Assembly (NCBI GenBank): GCA_030770425.1
Contig: JASJFT010000064.1
Span: 124,001 to 188,000, forward strand
Direction: 5' to 3'
Length of the DNA: 64,000 nt
Source of the DNA: Darksidea phi
Lineage: Eukaryota > Ascomycota > Dothideomycetes > Pleosporales > Lentitheciaceae
The number at the start of each line of letters is the position of its first letter. The first letter of the stretch is position 1. Position numbers and translations under genes: made by a program. This document shows positions 48,187 to 59,358 of the stretch, in pieces. The notes below the pieces were generated by a model. The model did no database searches, was not told the origin of the DNA, and was given only the letters and a program-made list of their open reading frames with translations.

Positions 48187-48244
48187 GGATTTGACGCCTC
48201 GGAGAGGCGTCCCAGTCAGATTTGTCGCCCCGGATAGGCGTCCT
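48187..48244 (+). repeat. Two imperfect tandem copies of a hairpin-forming unit
   Basis: The first copy contains a perfect inverted repeat, GACGCCTC-GGA-GAGGCGTC at 48193-48211. A diverged copy (GTCGCCCCGGATAGGCGTC) follows 31 bases downstream with the same flanking GATTTG. It could be a regulatory or terminal element of the decayed repeat. Confidence 0.6.
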
Positions 48245-49478
48245 GAAAGCGTACCTAGTAACGTTACGTGTTGTACTATGATATTAACACAGATTTAATT
48301 AAGCTCAGCAGGAAACCTTTCTCTCGAAGATCTGAGCTCTTACGAGATCTTTCGTATATGCACATTAAGTTACATGCGATTTGCTGGTAAGGGCTATACT
48401 GAAGTTAGTTCAAATCTGATTTGCTATTGCCTTAGGAGTCGTGCGGACTCGTTAAATCTCTATATATTCATTCAGCTCATCTAACTCCTCCTCAAGAAAG
48501 TTACATATACGTTTATATAGGCTAGCGAGCTTCTGCATAGGCATTGCCTTCCTTTGCCTCTCCGAACCTTCCATCTGAGCTCTAGGACCGTTGGTCGCGA
48601 CTAGGGATGTATTCGCTCGTTCGTATTAAATCTACTCGTCGATTCGTCCGATAGTTCAAGCAGTGTAGAGCATTAGACCTTCACTTCGCAGCAACAGCGA
48701 GCTTGCTCTGCCCCATTGCAATACTATTTTGGGTCGAGAAGACTCCTGGTCTCGGTTATAATATCATAGGTCCAGTTTTGGGGTACCTAAATGCCAAAGC
48801 TGCTAAACTCTATTTTTATCAAAGGGACACTTTCAGAACCCGGCCGAAATAGACAAGATGCCAACTAGAATGAACCGCTCGCTGCTATTCACATTCTAAA
48901 CAAAATCCTCGCCGGAGTAGCCGTAGCCCAGCTTCAGCTTGACGAGGCTAAGAGTGGAGGTCGTTTTTCTGCCAACTTATATAATGCTGTTGTCGCTTTG
49001 CTAGACTAAGTTAACCTACTTGGCTGCTACGTCAATCAGGCAAACCCGGATATTTTAGCCTAATATTAAGAGCGCCGAAAATGGTTAGAACGGAAGCTTT
49101 ACATGGAAGAAGCCTGTCTGTTTGTCTGTCTTACAGCAAGTGAGACACCGATGGATATAACGTTACTTCACTTTCTTTGTTGCCAGCGCATATCTATGAG
49201 CGCAACCAATATGAGTGCCTCACATAGCTACTCCAGTTTGTGGAGGCTTAGCTTGCTTAAGCTTTTGAGCACCGCCTCAGAAGGCTGATGGAAAAGGCTG
49301 CCCCATCTCCAACCATCAGAGATGTTACTACATCGAACGCTTCTATTTCCCCCAATCTATAGCCACGCATCTTGGTTCGCTTAGCGAAATACTGAAGTTG
49401 CGCAAAGTTTGCGTTGTAGTGGGAGTTGGGCTCAAGATATTCTTTCGAAGGTTGTTTATAGGCTAGTCAAAACTTCTT

Positions 49479-51015
49479 TTAATTCCTGTTAGAACCATTC
49501 TTAGAAGCTGTAGCTCGACACATCGCCTTGTGCTCTTTGTAATGGGCGACCTGGCACGCCCGCCCGCAGTACATTACCTTGTTGCACCTTCCGCACTGCA
49601 TCAACTGCACAGAAACGTTTTCGCAATTCGCGCATTGGGCCGGTGCTGACAACAGCCCCCTCCCATTTCCACTTCCACTCTCTACCACCGCCAACAAATC
49701 CTCCGCTGTCTTTCTCGTCAATCTCAACACCCGCTGTTCACCCAAGCTGACGTGCGCCGCCAACCATGCGTTCCCTCCAGGGGAATAGAACCCCTCTGCG
49801 AGTTGCTCTTCCAGCTTTTCGAGTTGAGTTCCGAAACCGTTGAGAAGACTAGAGATTGATTCTACCAGAAACTGCAGGACTTCCACTTCGTTTGAATCGC
49901 TGATTTTCTCAACTGCAGCATCGCTTTGATGAGGCCCTATGATAGCAAGATCCGATTCGTGCAGCCGTTGAATACGGAGGTATCGAAGGACGCTTCTTGG
50001 TAGCGGATCAGTGAGAGTAAGAGAAATGGTAGAGGTCGAATCGAGACCAGCCGATAACCAGAGCTTGTGCTTTTGCTCAAAAAATGGCGCCATGGGATGC
50101 GTCACGAGAACGAGATCATAGCTGTCATTGGGATTGCCGGGCACGATAAACCCATAGAGACGTAAAAGGCGATTGTTTGGAATAGGCCCATAATTGATGA
50201 AAACCTGGAAGAATACCTCTAGGTAAGCGCACTAATTAGTAGCATTAGAAAACAAGACTGACGTACCTGATCTCCCGATTCGTAGTTTTTCCCGGCAAGA
50301 ACAGAGAGATTTCTAGACAAGGCATCGTAGGCGTGACACTGCTTAACCTCGGACGAGTGGTTCAACATGTCCGCGAAGGGGGCCAAAAGTCGAATTGAAT
50401 CTCCATCGGGCAGCTGAAAATCCATCGCACGACTCCATACGGTGCAGAGAGCCCACTTGTACTGAAAGACAGGAAATAAGTGTTAGTAACCGATTCGCAG
50501 CATTTTTCGCGTGTTGTAATACCTACATCTTCGATGGTGAATTTGTCGGGTGGAAACAGTTCTTGATGTCCTCCAAACAGTCGCGCTACTAATCCCCTAT
50601 AATCGTCCTTGATCTGGCGATCCAGCTGCTTCGTGGTAGTGTAGAGCGAAGTTCCCGCGCAAACTTCCAGCTCGGCCTCGGCAAAGAAGATGCTCGAAGT
50701 GTAGCTCGCAGGCAGCGCCGCCACATGGCTTCGCAGGCCATCGTATCCCGACCCGCACGATCTGACAAAGAGAATATACGTAGCCAAGGTGTCATCGACA
50801 GACAAGGGCGGCCGCGTAGAACGAAGGGCTGGCCCAAGGAGGGGATCAGCATATGCGTGTTTGACTGTCCAGAGAACGCCATGTGGAATGGTGAGAATTT
50901 TTTCTCCTTCCTCGAATCGCCGCAGCGTTCTGACACCGCGGCCAGTGTCCGAGAAGTCGGCAAGCTCGAGGCCGTTCAAGCCTGACGCTCCAGATTGTTT
51001 CAGCCAGTTTTCCAT
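49479..51015 (-). CDS. SET-domain protein lysine methyltransferase with C-terminal MYND finger, 469 aa
   Basis: Exons complement(50527..51015, 50267..50461, 49479..50204); introns of 65 and 62 nt (GTAGGT...TTTCAG, GTACGT...TTCCAG); total 1410 nt. The opening GRGVRTLRRFEEGEKILTIP is the SET-N start of the Rubisco-LSMT/SETD6 class. The catalytic block LLAPFADMLNHSSEVK and then INYGPIPNNRLLRLYGFI (the NHS and GPxxN-LL--YGF motifs that bind SAM and close the pseudoknot) are intact. Residues about 250-410 fit the LSMT helical substrate-binding domain. The end (about 419-457) is a complete MYND zinc finger, CANC...CGRC...CGRAC...HYKEHKAMC. MYND fingers bind proline-rich partners. Unlike the SMYD proteins, the MYND lies after rather than inside the SET domain. 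Substrate unknown. Confidence 0.9.
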
Positions 51016-51315
51016 AGGATCGGGCGAGAGAGTGTGCGTGAGGAGGCGAGGAAATTATTGTCTTGTGGCGGGGGGCTTTGTTACGTCGTGTGACACAGTG
51101 ACACAGGCCAAGGCACCCCGCCTACCACTTTCGAGCAACTAGGCCAGGGATCAAAATTGCAAATCTGTAGGCTAAGGACAGGTATTCGTCTTGTAGGCTT
51201 GTGTAGCGATATTTGCATCTCAACTCTTATGGGGAAGATCGTATCCGCCAATAGTTAACTTCCAAGCTCAAGCTAGTCTTCAAGTGAGAGGCGCGAAAGT
51301 GTATTCCATCTCAAC
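51016..51315. other. Short intergenic spacer
   Basis: About 300 bases between the SET gene start and the P450 stop, both on the minus strand. Likely the P450 3' UTR and the SET promoter. Confidence 0.5.
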
Positions 51316-52977
51316 TCACTCAAACCTCATCAAAAACGTATTCGCGCCCTCCCACGCCCTCTCCACCACCTCTCTCTTCTTCTCTCCCCTCAGCGCGAAA
51401 TCAATCCGCACATCCTTCGGTGCCGATAAAATCCCATCTGTAAACCCCGTCTCCACACTCAAATCGAGCTTCGTGCTCCCCTCCAACGGAACGATATCGA
51501 ATGCCCACACGATCTTCGCCATCGCTAGAAGCAAACTATTCTCCGCCATACGTTGTCCCGCACAGACCCTCCTTCCCGCTCCAAATGCGTAGGATTGCCG
51601 ACGCCAGGCCTCGGATTCACTCTCTTTTGTGGTGTTTCCGGTACCGAATTTGCTCGAGAGGAAACGCGTTGGATCGAATGTGTCCGGGGATGGGTAGTCG
51701 TCCTCGTTGTGGTTGATGGCCCACGTATTCATTATAACGGTGGTGCCGGCGGGGATGAAGTAGCCCTGGTAGGTATCGTCTTTGGTTGTGGCGTGGGGAA
51801 TGGCAAGAGGGAAGCCAGGGCGCCACCGCAGAGTCTACTCGTATCAGCGCGCAACTCCGCATTTCGCAGAAACAATTCCATGAGCTCGTCATAACGTTAA
51901 GGATGCGGGAAGCTCGAGACTTACCTCCCAAAAGCAAGCCTTCAAGTACGGCAGCTTCGTCCCATCAACCGAATCCGGCATCTTCTCCTCTCCATAGAGA
52001 CTATCAACTTCCTCCTGTGCGCGCCTCTGCACCTCAGGAAACGCAACCATAGTAAGCAAAAAAGTCAAGAAAGCTAGCGCTGTTGTATCGGCGCCGGCTT
52101 CGAGTAAAAAACCGGCCACATACTCCAACTCATAATCCGTGTACCCCTCGTTCTTTTGCTCCCTTAGTAGTTTTGCCACAAAAGAACCCTCCGCCTTGCC
52201 TTGCGCAATCCGCTCCTTTGCATCCTGGAATAACTCTTTATATTCCATACCTTGTTTCTGCTTCAAGTCATCGGCGCGCCGTCGCCATCCCCGCCACGGC
52301 GTCAAACCATCCGGCACGTATCTCAGAAATGGGAATACGTCAGTCGGAGGAACAGCCCCCGGATCCAACAACGCAGCCCACTCATGCTGTATCTCGAAGA
52401 ACCTTCGCGTCTCTCGATTCTTCCCTCGTCGTCCATATACATTATCCAAAATAACCGCCGCAAATTGCCTGAGCACATGCTCATGATAATCGCCTGGCTT
52501 CTGCAGAATCTCCCATATCATCTGTGTAGACTCGGCATCTTGTACCGGCACCAATTTATCGACCTCACTATCCTTCAAGAATTCCGCTATAGTCTTGCGC
52601 GCGCGTCGCCAGGTTTTGTCGTACTTCATGAACGCAGCGTGCATGTCACCTAACCCCATATACTGGACAAGAGGAAGGGAAGGGCGAGAAGAGTAGATTG
52701 CGCCGCGCTGATCGAGCAAGTCGCGCACAGCGGTCCAACTGTTAAGTACGATCGCCTTTTGAGGACCGAGCTGGAGACCAACAATGGGACCGTACTCTCG
52801 CGCCCATTGTTTGAATTTGAGGAAGGATTTTGTGAGCGGGATCTGGTGAATATTTCCGACGATGGGGATGGGCGGTGGACCTGGTGGGAAATCGGTCCGT
52901 TGCTGGGGACGTCGGAAAAAGAAAATCGCGATCAGGAAGGGGATGGTTGAAGAAAGCAGAAGACTGTAGCTGATCAT
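51316..52977 (-). CDS. Cytochrome P450 monooxygenase, 523 aa
   Basis: Exons complement(51925..52977, 51316..51834), one 90-nt intron (GTAAGT...GAGTAG); total 1572 nt. It begins with a membrane anchor (SLLLSSTIPFLIAIFFF) followed by the FPPGPPPIPIVGN proline hinge of microsomal P450s. Family signatures are complete: I-helix AGADTTA, ExxR as ETLR (351-354, split by the intron), DPTRFL, and the heme loop FGAGRRVCAG with Cys442. The C-helix WRRARK is present. Such enzymes hydroxylate or epoxidise small molecules at the ER with a CPR partner. The sequence is of the fungal CYP2-like/O-methylsterigmatocystin-oxidoreductase style, common in secondary metabolism. No biosynthetic backbone gene lies nearby, so its pathway cannot be read from context. 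Confidence 0.95.
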
Positions 52978-54925
52978 GATTGAGATGGGTTTATTTCCGA
53001 GTTCACTTTTTCCCTAACTTGAGGAAGACGCTACGACGGTGCGTTGAAGCGCGATCGTTTCCTTTAATAAATACTAAAATCAATGTAGAGTTGGACGCAG
53101 CATGGTGAGGATAAAACCACAGAACCGGACTCTTATGTTATTCGTCCACGCGTTTGAAAAGCTACTGAGCTTGTCTTAGTGTACTATGCATATTAAAAGA
53201 TGCGCTTACTCATCCGCCGCTTGTCAGCCTCGCAACGGCCTTGTCCACTCATGCCTCTCCATAGTGCGGGGTAACTAGATCTTATATTGCACACCGACCG
53301 TATAGATGTCAAACTGCCTTCCTAAGTGGCTCTTTGGTGGATACGCTGGATATTGCCTCGCTGACAGTAAGCAGAACAAGGTCCGGAATAGAGAACTGCA
53401 CCTCCAAGTAAGAAGTAAGAAGACCTAGATAGGGTTGTAAGGCTACAGAAATGCAAACGTCTGGAAGATACCAAAGGTCCTGGAAAAGTAGAGAAATGTG
53501 GACGTTGTTGGCACAACGTATTTGTAAGGATTTCCATTGTGGTATCTATATAGTAGCTACTCTATAGAACGCACGAAACCCAGTGGGGGGTTTGAACGAA
53601 CCCAGCTTTGGTTGCATATCCAGGGGAAACTTCTTCGGTACAAAACCTCTGGGCGAATACACTGTAGGATAACCGTAGGCTGCCAATTAAGATCACACAA
53701 TATCCGCCTCTTCCTATTGGGGGAACGGGCGCCGAGCTCGCTTCGCCCTCGCTTCCGTGATCAAGCGGCACACAGAATTGAGGAGCGATTTTGCCGCCCA
53801 AATATGGTCCCCGCCTTCCATAATTTGGGCTGTGACAGAATTTTGGGGGAGGGAGAGGGATGGCAGGATGATATTGACTTCCAGGTCGAGGCTCTCACAC
53901 CACTCGACCATCCCTCCGTTAGCACAATGTATATAATGACAAATGACGTCATGTGCAAGTAGAAAAGAACCGCCAAGTTTTGGAAGGCACACTAATAGTA
54001 TCGTTTCCTCAAGCGATTTTGTTGACATGAAAAGGATATCTCAAGTGTGAGCGCAATTCTACGAGAAGCGCGTGACGTGGAAGTTGCTCATCTTAGCCAA
54101 TAACAAAACTGTAAGGAAGAAATTGTTACCTTGCATGAATTATTGCGCCGTTAGAAGCGTGGTCGTGGTCTAGGAAAGTTTACTTTGAGTATCGGTTTTT
54201 TTCGTGGGTTCTACGATAGTTCGACGAAAGGTCGTCCCACCCGCAAGCTCTTTGGGCCCAGCATGGTAGTCCGGTTGGCTTGTACGTGGCATGCTCGAAC
54301 ATCTCGTATATACTTATTGTCCCATGGATGCTCCCGCCACACCGCTCGCAGGCATTACAACGGTCGTAATTGTCGTAGCCTCAACATGACTAAACCTTCC
54401 ACGCCTTGATCTTCACCCCATAACTATATGTAGTCACATGAAATACCATCCAGCATTGACAACCCACCTTGTTGTTGGCCATCTTAAGGATGTATATGTT
54501 AGCGCAACTTTAATGGGCAGTCATTAAGGGTACCCCTGAGTTGTTAGGGTTGATCTTCCGTGTATGATTAGCTATATGGCTCCGGATAGGCTGTATTTCC
54601 TGTTACAGCATGTAATCTCATCTCCCACGATTAATCTGTCCTGGACTATGAATGCGGAGAGCTCGCCCATAACTCCTCTCCACGCCTCGGCTTGGGTGTA
54701 AAGTCCGGGCTGCGTCAGCGCGAGAATGTAGACCGTGGCTTTGGACGGGACCAAGACTGTACTCATGCCAATATTTATTCCTTCCAGCAAACTCCATTTA
54801 GTATCACGAGCCCATCTTCGCTCTCTCCAGAAGTTTCGCACATCGCACCTCCAGCATTGTCCACGAAGACAACCTCAAACATATAACCGCACTACATGGC
54901 GGGAGACGTACGGTAGCCAATCAAC
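52978..54925. other. Gene-poor 2-kb stretch
   Basis: Two overlapping frames at 53537-53962 (plus) and 53714-54028 (minus) are about 105-141 codons long. Neither has a domain I recognise, though the minus one (MSTKSLEETILLVCLPKLGG) has an ATG and a natural-looking composition. Nothing else supports a gene. Confidence 0.4.
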
Positions 54926-55720
54926 ATGCCTTCATTAGAACGCTACATGGAGAAAAATGTCCCAGCAATCAGCAATCCAATTTCCCTTAAGCAGGTAGAG
55001 CAGCTTCCACGCCCACAAGCTCTCAATCGCATCGACTGACGTGCAACCAGTCTGGCTTCGACCAATCAAACCCGACCTATCGAATAACATAATCCACCTA
55101 CCAAAAATCCGTCATGTGCAAGAAACTCCAGAGGAAACTCGTCTCCAGAATGGCCCACAAAATCGAATGTGAGTACCGCATCCTCGCCGCCCTCCAAACA
55201 CCGACGTCCCCGTGCCCAAACTATGCGGGCTATACGAAGACCATGCCGTAGTAGGCAGTCCTTTCTACCTCATGGAATTTCTGGACGGCCGCATTATCAT
55301 AGAGCCGTGCTTTTCAGGCTTCAACCCGGAAGACAGGACGGGAATGTGGCACCAAGCTGTACGCACACTTGCTAAATTGCACCGTCTTGATCTGAACAAG
55401 ATTGGGCTCGAGATCCACAGAAAACCAACAGGTTTCTACGATAGGCAAATTTTGACGTTTACTGCGTTGGGGGAACCGCAACGGAAGACCAGGAATGCTG
55501 AAACAGGCAAAGAAGTGGGCGAGGTACCGAGGACGCAGGAGTTGGTAAGAATCTGTAGAGAGAAGGGGAGTAAACGAGGGACCGGGAAATTCCCATCCAT
55601 GGATAGTGTAAGACTTATAATGTTGCCTATCACAAGACGGAGCCGAGCGTCAATGGAATATTGGACCAAGTGCTTTCTCCCAAACCATGATCGCTTGTGC
55701 AAATCACCTGAACGAACGGA
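54926..55720 (+). pseudogene. APH/ACAD11-type phosphotransferase relic
   Basis: An ATG at 54926 reads MPSLERYMEKNVPAISNPIS and stops at TGA 55037-55039. Shifting frame gives GFDQSNPTYRIT, the glycine-loop equivalent of the family, then a stop, then [22 protein letters not shown] further shift gives [28 protein letters not shown] and the long open piece through [15 protein letters not shown]. Around 55600-55660 the catalytic loop survives only as [19 protein letters not shown] in yet another frame, where HGD--IDN would be expected. Intact proteins are kinase-fold phosphotransferases related to the N-terminal part of human ACAD11. At least three frame breaks and two stops show it is dead. Confidence 0.8.
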
Positions 55721-56426
55721 AAAGCTGGAAAATGTCAACAATACACCACTCCTCCAATCTCTCCAACCTAATCGCTCCCTAGACATGCATCCCCTTCAGC
55801 ACTTCTCGTCGCAACTCCTCTCCATCATTCTCTCCCTCTGCCATCACCTCGGGTCTCCCTACCCGCACTCAGATCATTTCATGGCACACTGAAGTTGCAG
55901 GTTAGGACCCAGCTCCAGAGCTGCCTTGGAGCGATACATTTGCGAAGTGGCGCGATAGCGTTATTTTTCAGGGCATTGCGAGTCGGTATGCGGTGTAGCA
56001 GGCGAGCAGCGAGGAGGCGAAGAAGGCCGGGAAAGAGATGGAGCCCGTCGCAGAAATTTGTTGGAGGTTGGTCAAGACAGAAAAGGAGACGAGAAGGGTG
56101 AGAGTTGTAGCCAGCGGTGATGAGAGGTGTTTGAGAATGGCATGTGTGATAGATAGTTGCTAAAGTTAATGCTACAGGCCCTAGCGCCAACCCACAAGGA
56201 ACGCCTGTCTCAACGTTCACCCCTGTTTATTCCTAAAACGCCAGAAAGCCTATCCGAAGCCTCCGCTGAAGCGCAAGGTGGAAATCATAAACGAGTGTAA
56301 TCCACCCTTTTCCTCTCTGTTGTCGTTGCGCCGGTATACACACAAAAGAAATACAAAAGAAATAGTTAGTAGAAGCTAACTTTACATGTCTAGATTGCTT
56401 GCAGAAACACGTGGAAAAAATTCTGC
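55721..56426. other. Intergenic, no gene seen
   Basis: The CT-rich piece at 55740-55880 keeps the last frame of the relic open but carries no similarity. The rest is the 3' flank of the next minus gene. Confidence 0.45.
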
Positions 56427-57513
56427 TTAATCGTCAAGGCCTTTCAGATCAGCCTTTCGGTGGAAGTGGATGAGGATTTCATGGTCTAAAGGTTTGTTAG
56501 TTAGGCCTAGCGTGAACGTACATGAGCGGTTACTCGCCTTTGTCAGTAGACTTATTTTTCAAAAGCGCCTTGTATGTAGCTAAGCTCCTGATGCCCTTGT
56601 AGTAACGATATTGGTTGGTGTTAATCTCTGGCTCGATGGCCGCAATCAATTCCTTCTGCTCAACTAACACGGGTTTAACACCAGGAGGAGGCTGCAGCGT
56701 CGGCGGCGTAGGCATCTTTCCCTCTGCAATCTCAACGATGTGCTCTTGTATATCCGTGGCAATTTCAGACCCTGTCTTCTCCGCCTTTGGAGTCGAAGTT
56801 ATCACCTCCTTGTCGAACAAAATGTCATGCCTTGTCGGTGTGCTAAACTCGCTACTATTGCCGTCCTCAGAAGTAGGTGTCAAGGGAGGCAGATCATCGA
56901 CACCCGGTGGCGTCGCTGGTGGGGTGTTGGCTTGGAACGCGGTGCCGAATTGAAAATCGAAACCTGAGTATCGTACAGGCGTGCGCAAGAACTCTCTAGC
57001 GCTGATAGGCGGCTCAGCATTGCGCGCGTAGTTTTGGCATGCCTCCCACCAAGTGCGCCCTTCTGGCGGTACCAACTTGCTGCTGCGCCTTGAAGCATCT
57101 CTGTTACCTTCGAGTGCCTGAAGAGCCGCACGCGGTGTATCGATGTTGACGCTAGCATTAGACTCGTACTCGAGGTGTGAGACGCGATGCTGGATGTCGA
57201 GCATAATTGTGCGATGAGCAGCCAGCTCTATCTGGATGTTGTTCAGCATTTGAATGAGGACTTGGTTCGTTTGCCGTAGCTGAGACTTCGTCGTCGAAGC
57301 CGTTGCTGTCGATGCTCGCTTCGAGTTCATCATAGAAGACCGTTGCGAAACGGATGGACTGGGTTGGATGAGATTGATCTGAGGCTCTTTGCTGAATTCC
57401 GTCATGGTCATGCCCGAGAGGTAGGTCGTGTCGAGCTTGGAAGAATCGTCATGGATTTCCGGATGGCCATAACTGGATATGGAAGATAGAGGAGGGTTCA
57501 TGGCGCTCTCCAT
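56427..57513 (-). CDS. Unknown coiled-coil/disordered protein with a probable GC-AG intron, 344 aa
   Basis: Exons complement(56538..57513, 56427..56485). The 52-nt intron begins GCGAGT after AAAG and ends CTTTAG. Only this join keeps frame and gives a sensible end, STDKDHEILIHFHRKADLKGLDD; without splicing the protein would stop two codons later at 56530. Total 1035 nt. The start MESAMNPPLSS is preferred over an in-frame ATG 26 codons upstream. Residues about 75-130 (SQLRQTNQVLIQMLNNIQIELAAHRTIMLDIQHRVSHLE) form a predicted coiled coil. The following region has a conserved-looking GRTWWEACQNYARNAEPPISAREFLRTP. Pro/Thr-rich linkers surround it. No enzyme motif, TM or signal. Function unknown. 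Confidence 0.7.
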
Positions 57514-59358
57514 GATGCTAAAGCCGAAAGTACTGAAAGTAAGAGAGAGCACGTAGGAATGTAGATAAGGCGAGAGATATCGGCTGTCCACTGTTCAAAT
57601 CAGGCATTTAAGAGACCGCCGCTGACCCCGTACGTTACCACGTGCTTACCCCAATCAAAACGCCAAGCTGTCTGACGCTGAGGACTGCGGGCCATAGCAT
57701 TGCTTCGACTGGCTTAACACGAGCAAAATTGGCGATCTGAGGTGTGTAAGTGAGGGTTACCGCCTCCTTGACGCTACGCCAAGAGGGTTGGCACCTTTCT
57801 GCGGCGGACGAGAGGCGAGCAAAACATTGGTGTTGTAGACTTCTATCATGGGTTGTTTCAGGGTTGATGTTTAGGTTTCGCCGAGGGTTCGGGACGGAGC
57901 AGCGGCCGCGCGTGATCTAAGCGAAATCCCAACGAACCGCCTCCAACACCACTTGCATGTTGGTCTTCGGCAGCCTATCTCTGCCGCTCAGTTTGAAGTA
58001 AAGCGCACAGACGACTCTCAACCAATCTGATTCAGTCTGCACCTTGCGATGCATACACGAACGTTCGACTTATCCCCATCCTCCAATTCACAAAGGCTGT
58101 GTGAAGAGCAATCAACGCGAAATACAAGAAGGACGCGATGGATAAGTGTTTGTTCCTATTCCAAGCCAATCGCATATGATGTGTTACCCGAGCAATTCTG
58201 TCACCATCGTGTCGCAACAGGAGCGAGTACGTGTCGATGACATTCTCAGCTAGACAAGCGGTGAACGGGTAAGAGTGTGAGAGTAAAAGCAACGACGTAC
58301 ATAGAAAAAGGGGGCACCCCCGCTGGATGGGCCGCCTAGGTGTTTTGCGGAATATGAAAGCTGCAGCATGTCCCAATCTTTCACGTCGGGGTCGGCTAGT
58401 TGGTGTCGACCACACTGTGCAGATGGAGACTAGTGTTATAACTCTCAAAGGGCGTCTATAAACATTCGAGCGTCCCGAAGTTCAGCATCGGAACACTTTA
58501 GAGCTCTTGAAGAAAGGAGAGACCTCATCAAGGTGATGGCTACGAATACTTCGAAACTCATGGAAGTCGACGCTTGAACAGCCATAGCACGACCCTTTGG
58601 CAAACATCTACATGCTAAGAGAAGCTTCATTGGTGCGTCTTGGTTGCTACTTCCATCAAAATTTGACAAAGAAAAACATCCTTTCGAAGACTATTTCGAT
58701 TCCACTTACCACACTCTCCACAAGCTCATCCCATCTCATCCTACGCTCAAACTCAACAAACCCATCTTCTCTACCAGAAAAGGCACACCCTCACAACAAC
58801 CCAACGATGAACCTCCTGTCGAACGCAAAAAGCACCCTCGTAGTATGTCACCACCTTCTAGGACTCTTATACAATTTCTCCCTACCTCCTATCTCCTTCT
58901 AGCAAGATTTCCTGTCTGTCCATCCGGTAGAGCAGCTCACCGTCCTGGTATCAAACAACGTATGCTATCTGCTTCGAAGCTCTAGAAGCTGAACTCGGAG
59001 TTCTATATGTATAAGGAGACAAGAACTATGCGAGCTAGTGAGGTGATGGCTAGCTAGCAATAGGAGCGGCGGCGATTTTGATGGCTGTTCTGAAAATGTT
59101 GGTAGGGAGTGGTGGATGCAAATAAAGACGGAGAAGGATTGGAAAAGTTGGTAATGTGAGGCGATAAACGCGCAGAACGGGTGTTTGGGCTTTATAATAA
59201 GTATGACCGGAGGGCGTGATAAAAGACAGTATCACAGGTAGCTGCTAGTCGTATTTCTAGGGAAACGTCTAACCACTCATCTCAGCTGTTCTCCACCTCA
59301 CCCGCGTAGAGCATAGCTCGCCCTTCTCAACCCACGATATCAATGTGCCGACAACAGC
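57514..59358. other. Gene-poor stretch
   Basis: Promoter side of the preceding minus gene, with CACGTG at 57639-57644. Frames at 58032-58448 (minus) and 58597-58985 (plus) have no recognisable domains. No repeat was noted. Confidence 0.4.

Larger units (their letters stand above)
46448..49478. other. 3-kb gene-free, largely AT-rich island with RIP-like composition
   Basis: From about 47040 to 47500 and again 47790-47900 the sequence is dominated by TA-containing words (CTA, TAG, TTA, GTA), with stops in every frame. A GC-rich patch (47510-47600, CTGCGCAGTCTGCCGCTGCT and similar) lies inside it. This is the pattern left by repeat-induced point mutation on transposable elements, though no element core is recognisable. 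Short repeats within it are listed separately. Confidence 0.55.

Noticed and set aside
48181..48250. CRISPR-like repeat pair
   Set aside because: Only two diverged copies in eukaryotic DNA, no spacers or cas genes; a hairpin repeat is the simpler reading.
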